From Cryptomeria japonica (taxonomy: Eukaryota > Streptophyta > Pinopsida > Cupressales > Cupressaceae): a stretch of DNA of 64,000 nt. Position 1 is the stretch's first letter; every line of letters begins with the position of its first letter. Under the pieces are notes generated by a model that saw only the letters and a list, made by a program, of their open reading frames with translations, did no database searches and was not told where the DNA came from. The stretch covers positions 380,391,179 through 380,455,178 of the forward strand of contig NC_081407.1 in NCBI RefSeq assembly GCF_030272615.1, in the 5' to 3' direction. The position numbers and the translations under genes were made by a program. Below, piece by piece: positions 57,008 to 64,000 of the stretch.

Positions 57008-59179
57008 TCACACACCTCTTAGAACAATCTTGGGTCGCTGAGGAGGATTCTCAAGATTTTTGTTCTTGATGGTAATAGTAGAGATATGATTGTCCATCGA
57101 GATGTGATTGATAGTTGAATCATAGTTATAAGGTGCTCTAGTATAGTTGGCCTGATCATCTATGACTTTAGCTTTTCCCTTGTCATGCTTTGGGAATGGT
57201 TCCTTAAACATCTCATGTTCTTGGTTAGATGAGTGTCCCTCAATCTTAATGTCACCTCTATCAATGAGATCTTGTACGATGTTCTTCAGTCGATGACAAT
57301 TTCCTGTCTTATGACCCTTGCTCTTATGAAATTCACAATATTCATCATCATTCCACCAATTTGGTTTAACCTTTGGTTCGTATGGAGGAAAATCTGGAAC
57401 TGTGATCACTTTACTTGCCACAAGCTTTTTGAAGACTGATTCAAGTGGTTCTCCCAATGGGGTGTACTTCCTTCGTGGTCTAGAAGTTGTTTGAGTATTC
57501 ACTTGATTGTTTGTAGAACTTGATCCTGAAAAGATGAACTTGGGTCTCACTGTATTGGCATCAACAACACCATCATTGATTGTGTTCTTGTTCTTATTCC
57601 AAAATTTTGGCTTGTCTTTTCCTTTAAAGTCATCTTTGTTTTCCTTAAATATCTTAATGACTCCTTGTTCAATTAAGACCTTTTCTGTAGCTAAGCCCTT
57701 TTCAATAACATCCTTGAAGGTGGACAAACAAGCTTTCCTTAGATCATAGCCAATGTCCTTGTTAACGTTTTGAGTGAACATTTCTACCATTTGATTCTGT
57801 GGGATTTCGCAAGAGCATCTGCTAGCTAGATTTCTCCATCTTTGTAAAAATGATGCAAAAGATTCTCCCTCCTTTTGCTTAGTATTGCACAAAGTAGTGA
57901 CTGAGATATCTATTTCTATATTATAGGAGAAATGCTGAATAAAAGCCTCGGCTAAGTCACCCCATGACTTAATACTAGGAGGTAATTGAGAGAACCATTC
58001 CATAGCTTGATCGCCTAAGCTCTGCGGGAACAACCTCATCAAGTATGTTTCTTCTGCCGCTACCTCAATGCAGGCTGTGAAAAATTGTCTTATGTGTGCC
58101 TTGGGGTCTCCTTTTCCTCTATATTTGTCAAATTTTGGCGTCACAAAGTGTGCAGGAAATGGAGGCATTGGAATGCTTTTATCAAATGGATAAGGACATA
58201 TGTCTCTCATAGTGTATGTTGGTTTTGGTGTACTCATGTCCTCCATTTTCTTTTGTAGATCTCTAATTTGTTGCTCCAAATTGCTCTTGGGAGGAGATCG
58301 GTTTCTTGTAGCATACCCCATGTTTGAGACACCAATTTGAGAAGGAGCTTGTTGCATGTATGGATGATACTGATCGTAGACATGTTCATATGGAGGAGGT
58401 CTATATTGATGCGGCATATAGGGAGCACTTGGCATAGCTTCATGTTGAGGAACCCCATATCTATTTTGTGCATATATACCATATTCTATAGGCATTTCAT
58501 TTTCTAATGTATTGCCCCCAAATTTGACATGAGGTTTCCTTATGTCCAAATTTTGAGCATGCCTTTGAGTATCCACTTGTTTTGATTGATCCATAGCTTG
58601 AGCATGTGATTGAGCATATCTATCTGCATAAGGTTTCCATAATGGTCTTCGAAGGTAAGTATCATATGTTTGACCCTGTGTATGTGGGATTTCTGGTTTT
58701 TGAAGCAAAGCTGAAGGTGATTTAGGTACCATATGCGGTCCTCTATTTCCTCCACTATTGGGTCTCTTTTGATCCATATTAGAGTGAGTTTGTTGCGAGG
58801 GTCGGTTTTCCATAAGTTAAGACATGTCAAAGTCATGAGGTATTTTAGCTCCACTTTGTGCCATCATGTGTAAAAAGTACTGTCTATCCCTTTTCATTAT
58901 CTCTTCAACCAATCTATTGAAATGAGGATTCATTATGGATTCTTCTACATCTGCTGATTGTATTGAAAAGTTGTCCACATTGTCATTGTGTGTAGCATTG
59001 TTGTTTGTAGTGTCTGCATTTTCCACATTTGGATTGTTTCTATAAACATCCATGTCGGGCAATGTAGTGTGCTTAGGATTGAAAAATAAATCATTGTCAT
59101 ACTCATAAGAACTCATGTTTGCGGATTCTTGAGCTTCTTTAGCTATTCTCCTAGATTTTTGAAGGCGGGTTTCAACCAT
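57008..59179 (-). pseudogene. Gypsy gag region
   Basis: Starts MVETRLQKSRRIAKEAQ on the minus strand. A long Pro/Gln/Tyr-rich N-terminal half leads to the Retrotrans_gag domain (FPQSLGDQAMEWFSQLP, SFASFLQRWRNLASRC) and a Tat-style zinc-binding stretch (YCEFHKSKGHKTGNCHRLK followed by IVQDLIDRG). These features place it in the Tat (Ogre/Retand-like) branch. It is nearly whole, with about one break. Confidence 0.88.
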
Positions 59180-59669
59180 GAACTAGGTGTTTGACCAAGA
59201 TGTGAGAGACTAGATGAAAATGAAAAGAGTATGGAAGACCAAGAGTTGTATGGAGTGTAAATGAATCTTGAGGTGTACTTGCAATGTCCAAAGTGTAAGA
59301 CCAAGTAAGTAAGTAGTAGAGTAGGTGTGACTTCCAAAGAGATGATAGTTTCTCTTGATGAGGTAAGCTGACCTTGACTCTAAGTAAGACCAAATGAGAC
59401 CCAAAGGTAAGAAACCTTGATGAGGGACCACTTAGCAAAGTGTAGTTGTATGTAGTAGGTTGATAAAGTATAGTGAGGACAAGCAAGTGACCTTTTGACT
59501 CAAGTTTAGACAAGTATGAATGTAAAATGAGATGTGAAGCAATGATGAACTGTATGAGACCCAAAGACAGGTTGAATGCTAGATGAAACCTGAAGAAACA
59601 ACCTAGGAAGCTCAAGTATTTCGAAAATGATTTCTTTTGTTTGCTGGACTGTAAGAGTTTTCAATTCTG

Positions 59670-59825
59670 GACACAGACGCTTCTGTATACTTCACAGACA
59701 TGATTTCCAGACACAGACGTGTCTCTGTTCGACACAGACGCTGCTAGAAACACAGACGCTATTATGCCCTTCACAAATGCGCTTAGATGACTCAGACGCG
59801 GTTAAAACAGACACAGACGCGTTTC
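59670..59825 (-). repeat. CGCGTCTGTG-type array, gag-proximal
   Basis: About eight copies of ACACAGACGC(G/T) on the plus strand, spaced 16-25 bases. Read on the minus strand this is GCGTCTGTGT, the same word and sense as upstream of the PMD gene. Confidence 0.8.
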
Positions 59826-61029
59826 TGTAAATTTCATGCAATTTTTCCAATTTGTGGAGTTGTTTTGTTGTGACCAAATCTGACTGTTTGACTGTTTTTC
59901 GTGACAAGAGGACACAATGTTGATGAGGACTCAATGTTTGCAAGTGTTTAGACTCCAAAAGTGTGCTGTTTGATGTAAAATGTTTTGCATACACTTGAAG
60001 ACACAAAAGACACAATGTTTTGTTGTTTGGTCTTGAATGTTTGAATGTTTAACATAAGACAAGCACAATTCTTATGTCTGGCCAAGACAATAGTTGTTGA
60101 TCCCACATATGGTTTTACCCCCGAGGCTACACTATTCAAAGCGGATACTTAGATGCTTGACCTCACTGGCTCCACCCTCGGCACTCACTTCTCGGGTCAG
60201 CCAAGCATCAGTCCCCATGAAAACTCCCCATGGCGAACTTTGTATCTCTACTAAGAACCGTATGTGTGTGGGCCGCTACCAGAGGTCTGACCTCCTGCCT
60301 CAACAACTAGAAGGATTTGGGCTTCTAAAACAAAAAGGTGCTAGTAAGGGCATCCGCTCGTGTGGCCATACATGCGGCACTTTCAGCTCTGTAAATACAG
60401 AAGGCTCCCAACCGGTAGGGGTTACGCCCTACAAATGATCAAGTAAATTTGATCAAACGGGTTTATGGGGAGACATAGTGTCGGTATGAACTAATCAGCA
60501 CACGTTATTCATAGTTTTCACCATGAATACATTTGATTATAGTGGCTTGGAAGAAGATGACTTTTCTTTTGCTACCACTTGGGTCGTTCTCTTCTCACTA
60601 GTAGTCCTAATGACCACACGGGAAGACAGGCCCTCTAAAGATTAAACAAAAAAGAGCCTATTGCTCAAGACACAAAAGACAATGATTAATTTTAGTGCAC
60701 CAATGGAAGTGTTTGCTAATCTATGAAAACAAGGCACACAACAAAATTTCAAAACCCTAGGCAAGGACCTGCAACAAATTTTGTTAGTAGTTTGGGTTGT
60801 TTCAAATGATCACCCCTTCCTGCAAGCACACAAGTTAGGTAAATTTTAGAAACCCAAAAGACTTTGTGAAAGAGGGGCCTTCAACAAAAACGTTTTTGCT
60901 TCCAAAACAAGCTGCACAAACTTAGTTAGCTAGATCTGAAAGGGTTAGTCCAAAAATAAACTAGATCTGAAACCCTAGGTGCAAAATCCGAAAACCGAAT
61001 CAAAGAAAATTTAAAATTTTGAAACAGTA

Positions 61030-61270
61030 AACACACAGATGCTATTACCCCAGACACAGATGCGTCTGTATGACACAGACGCGGTTCTGTGATTCACAGA
61101 TGCAACCAAAACACACAGACGCCCTTCTCGGACACAGACGCGATTATGAAACACAGACGCCCCTGTCTGAGACTTGCAAAATAAAATTTGTCAAATATGC
61201 AGACGCGAGTCCAGATTCCGCAGACGCTCCTGAAACTCAGAGACGCGATCCGAAAGTTCGCAGACGCGGA
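61030..61270 (-). repeat. CGCGTCTGTG-type array, primer-site-proximal
   Basis: About 11 copies of CAGACGC(G/C) or CAGATGC on the plus strand, spaced 16-25 bases and including several ACACAGACGCG forms. Same sense relative to gag as the array at 59670-59825. Confidence 0.82.
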
Positions 61271-61363
61271 AAAACCTAAAATGCCGTCGAAAAAATGTCC
61301 GATCTGCAACTTCAAAAAAAACACAAAATCTGCAACAAGAGGGTTAAATGCAAAGGGACAAGA

Positions 61364-61381
61364 GTCCCACCGGGCGTGCCA
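61364..61381 (-). promoter_or_regulatory. Gypsy primer binding site
   Basis: On the minus strand TGGCACGCCCGGTGGGAC lies three bases after the 5' LTR. It begins TGG, as expected for pairing to a tRNA 3' CCA. I did not identify the tRNA with certainty; it is not initiator tRNA-Met. Confidence 0.7.
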
Positions 61382-61384
61382 AAA

Positions 61385-62167
61385 TGTGTATGGTGAAAAT
61401 GGATAACAATAACAACAATATTGAAAGGCTAAATGAATCCAACCACAAAACCCTAGCCTAACAATCAACAAAGATCCACCATAACATATAAAGATTACCT
61501 AAGACAATGCAAATCACATGAAATCACAAAAATTATACCATCACATGTCCAATAGGGTTTTGATCTCCATTCTTCCTATCTCCATTGATCTTGCTTGATA
61601 TATTTGCTCTCAGATTTTATATGCACAAGAGCTCAACAAAGAACGGAATGTGGTTGCAAGTAGGATCGTAGTGTAGCCAAGTCTTCAAGATTAGTCATTA
61701 GTTTGAGTGATTAGGGTTTAACAATGAAGGAAGCATCTTCTTAAATAGAAGACACAATATGAAATGGAGGGATAAGATTGAGAGGTGTAAAAAGAGAGGT
61801 CGGCTAGGATTAGAGGGTAGGTAAAAGAAATACCAAAATAATGAAAGAGGTAGGTAGTGTATGAATTAAGAGATAAATGACATGTGTCATGTGTAGAAAA
61901 AGCTAATGAATTAATTAAATAAATAAAGATTTATTTAATTAATAGAAGAAATAAGATCAATTAAATAAATAAAATATTTATTTAATTTAGGAAAAGGATA
62001 ATTTAAATAAATAAATGTATTTATTTAAATGAGAAATAAGGCTAGAAGAGGATAAATGAATTAATTAAATAAATAAGGATTTATTTAATTAATAGAAGAA
62101 TTAGGCTTAGATAATTAAATAAATAAAATATTTATTTAATTAGACATGACAATTTTGGGTGTCTATA
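61385..62167 (-). repeat. Gypsy 5' LTR
   Basis: 783 bp, the partner of 49341-50123 with about four differences. A TATA-like GCATATAAAA reads on the minus strand near 61616-61625. The five-hairpin A/T array lies at about 61910-62142, in the upstream (U3) part. Confidence 0.95.
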
Positions 62168-62400
62168 CATATATAAGCAAGGTAGATGAGGTGAGAATGT
62201 AGGACTAAAAATTTGACTACCTCTCTAAAGGTCAACACTTGTGAGCTCACTTGACAAGTGTGTGAGCAAGTGTCAAATATAAATAATGAATGCACTAGGT
62301 GTCTCAAGTGATGAGGACACAAGTCTCAACCATATGAAGTGAGACAAAATTATAAAATAGCGTAAGTAAACTTAAGCTAAGTGTGAATAGGTCACTAACA

Positions 62401-63375
62401 ATAATTATTTGGTTTTTCTAAAACGAAATTCTTAACTTGCTCATGGAATTTGGCTCCTAAAAAGCAATTCAAAACTTGTTCTTAAAAAATTGATCGATTT
62501 TCAAAACTTGTTCCTAAAAAATTTATCAAATACTAGTTGTTGTAGTAACTATTCAACATGGCTAAGAGCATTAGCTGCTCCATTTTCTTTACCTTTAATA
62601 TAGCTAATGTGAAATCATAATCTAATAACAATTTCAACCATCACCCTTGATGTACATTTAGGTTAGGCTACATGGAAATTGTGATGTTCCAGATTAAATA
62701 ATTTGTAGCAAGGGAAAAAAAATTAAACCAATTTATCACCTCTTCAATCATAAATAAATCAAATTTGAAAGTGATTCCATTCTTTCATTATAAATTCATC
62801 CAAACAATGTATGCACAAATAAAAAAATTGAAACCCAAATTGTTTCCAAACACCAAACACCATAAATTGAAAATTATCATTAATATTAGTATTTGTTATA
62901 GAAACACAAAGATATTATAGTTGAATCTTCATATATAGTAACTTCCGCAACAAATTCCAAACTTCCACTACAAAATCATTCCAAACAATGTTCACAAAAG
63001 TGCCAAAAAAACTTCCCAACTACTAGACAACACACTAAAAATTCTCCAAACCCCCAACAAAAGATTTAAAAACATAAATACAATGCAATAAAAAAATAAT
63101 CATGACCTCGTATCCACCAAATTTTTTTGCAAATCACCAAACTCAAACTCCAAACTATCGCTTCAAACCCTTGCTTGCAAGAACTTTCCAATATCCGACA
63201 CCACCATAATAGGATATTTATTTGAGAACTATGATTTTCATTATAACAAATATGATATTAAATTAATATTATGGCGGATGCATTCAAGAATAGGAATTTC
63301 AATTTTTGCCTTCAGTTGCGTCCTTCCTCCTTCCCTGATTTTCACCCTTATGCTGTTTCGAAACTTTTCCCTTCT
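62401..63375. other. A/T-rich DNA, no gene recognised
   Basis: Nothing coding is seen. The region is rich in A-runs and short direct words such as AAAACTTGTTC (62470-62520). Confidence 0.5.
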
Positions 63376-64000
63376 ATCTAGAATCATCCGAGAAACTTCA
63401 CTTGGCGTCTAGGAGAAAGCTTCCAAAACATTAAGAGCTTCCTTGGTAATCACCTTCTTAAGTCAGACAAAAGCCTGAAGTTCCCTTTAAGGGACCACAA
63501 GGGCTTCAATGGTCATATCTCCTGTCCAAACAATATGGCTACTGGTGCGAATAGTCTCCCTCTTTAGAATAACAAAAGCCTCTGGTCTAAAAAAACCTCT
63601 AATGGAGTTCAGGGAGCTCTTTCTTCTCTTGAGTTGCACTCTTATGACACTCATCGTGCGAATCCTTTGGCTGGGTTGCGCTCTTCTAGTTTCTATTGTG
63701 CAAATGGTCCTATTAATAAGTTCCATAGTAGTATTAAGGGTAAGCAAGGTCGTAGTCACTTTGGCCTTGGAAGAAAGGACTAGGTCTCTCTTGAAGGTAG
63801 AGCCTCTCTGGCCAAGGCAAATCCTTCTTCTGTAGGCATGAAAGGATTCAGAGAGAAAGGTTTGAATGTGGGTTGGAAAAGTTTTCCTTCATCGAATCAA
63901 ATAGAGATTGGAACAAAATGAGCCTTCACATACTTGAAGAAGAAAGGCCTTGGTTGCAAACTTTTTGTTTTGCCATTTGCTGCTATGAACCCTACGATTG
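63376..64000 (+). pseudogene. Decayed reading frame of unknown family, running off the right edge
   Basis: A plus-strand frame is readable over about 600 bases with balanced composition (for example NFTWRLGESFQ, LKFPLRDHKGFNGH, LELHSYDTHRANPLAGLR, GLRSSSFYCANGPINKF, GRSHFGLGRK, GLNVGWKSFPSSNQ), with a few in-frame stops. It resembles no domain I can name. The start of a plant LINE is one possibility, judged only by general character. It continues past the window edge. Confidence 0.4.

Larger units (their letters stand above)
59180..61363 (-). other. Gypsy 5' leader
   Basis: About 2.2 kb between primer site and gag with no supported gene. It contains CGCGTCTGTG-type arrays (59670-59825 and 61030-61265 when read on the minus strand) and a more G/C-balanced block at 60080-60480 (CTCACTGGCTCCACCCTCGG, GGCCGCTACCAGAGG). 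Long leaders are usual in Tat-type elements. Confidence 0.75.
49341..62167 (-). mobile_element. Young Ty3/Gypsy (Tat-type) element with antisense PMD gene; no RT seen
   Basis: 12,827 bp with two 783-bp LTRs and perfect CATAT duplications (49336-49340 and 62168-62172). The LTRs differ at only about four sites (about 0.5%), all transitions, so it inserted recently. On the minus strand: 5' LTR, primer site, long leader, gag, protease and an integrase C-terminal stretch; no RT, RNase H or integrase core is recognisable. In the other half a PMD-type gene runs on the plus strand. It would need proteins from another element to move. The coding parts are broken in a few places. Confidence 0.93.
49216..62400 (-). 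repeat. LTR of an older Copia-like element, split by the Gypsy element
   Basis: Two pieces, 49216-49340 (from TGTTGGAGTATG) and 62173-62400 (to GTCACTAACA), join across the Gypsy target duplication into one stretch of about 353 bp with TGTT...AACA ends beside a primer site. The Gypsy element landed in a CATATATAAG (TATA-like) site. The second LTR of this older element was not found in the window. Confidence 0.5.

Noticed and set aside
1-64000. tRNA, rRNA or other structural RNA genes
   Set aside because: No cloverleaf, rRNA or snRNA-like sequence was recognised on either strand by eye; TGGTATCAGAGC hits are retrotransposon primer sites, not tRNA genes.

Overview
This window looks like repeat-dominated nuclear DNA from a seed plant with a large genome. 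A gymnosperm (conifer-like) source is my guess from the repeat load and the sparse genes; nothing in the sequence names the species. I can support one firm host gene, an intronless nuclear gene for an organellar mTERF protein of the mTERF4 (BSM/RUGOSA2) type at 4276-6078 (+). A second, small and unrecognised candidate lies at 35671-35967 (-) and has a transit-peptide-like N-terminus. Almost everything else is transposable-element DNA, and the layers can be ordered by insertion.

Layout. 1-2284: end of an LTR-type element that runs off the left edge and cuts a Copia RT/RNase H fossil (2285-2936). 2937-3490: a pyrimidine-rich tract. 4276-6078: mTERF4. 8939-31685: an old Copia-type element (here E1) that has taken four direct insertions: a solo LTR (11967-12857), a BED/hAT DNA transposon with 8-bp target duplications (13145-17056), Copia1 (17225-23421, minus strand) and Copia2 (24243-31317, plus strand). 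Copia2 sits inside E1's 3' LTR and carries a 1.0-kb TRIM-like element (29648-30662) in its own 3' LTR. 36595-40502: a second BED/hAT transposon with perfect 8-bp target duplications. 40640-41060: a short tandem array. 43189-46013: a 5'-truncated LINE. 49341-62167: a young Ty3/Gypsy element of the Tat type on the minus strand. Its LTRs are about 0.5% diverged, it shows gag and protease but no reverse transcriptase, and it carries an antisense plant-mobile-domain (PMD) gene. It was inserted into the LTR of an older Copia-like element (49216-49340 plus 62173-62400). From about 63376 to the right edge there is a decayed reading frame I could not assign.

The most unusual signal is structural. Three unrelated non-coding arrays inside these elements are strings of short hairpins with a constant core and arms that change together, so that pairing is kept while sequence is not: (a) 25-nt units upstream of the antisense PMD gene (51096-51336); (b) about 27-nt units between the RNase H region and the polypurine tract of both Copia1 (18175-18404) and Copia2 (29196-29444); (c) five A/T hairpins of 13-15 bp in each Gypsy LTR. 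The Gypsy element also carries CGCGTCTGTG-type arrays in front of both its gag unit and its antisense PMD unit, each in the sense direction of the unit it precedes.

Host genes and elements do not form a pathway here. The relations are those of nested insertion, and LTR divergence agrees with nesting order: E1 (roughly 15% or more), then Copia2 (about 5%), then TRIM and Copia1 (about 2.5%), with the Gypsy element youngest (about 0.5%). All divergences were counted by eye.
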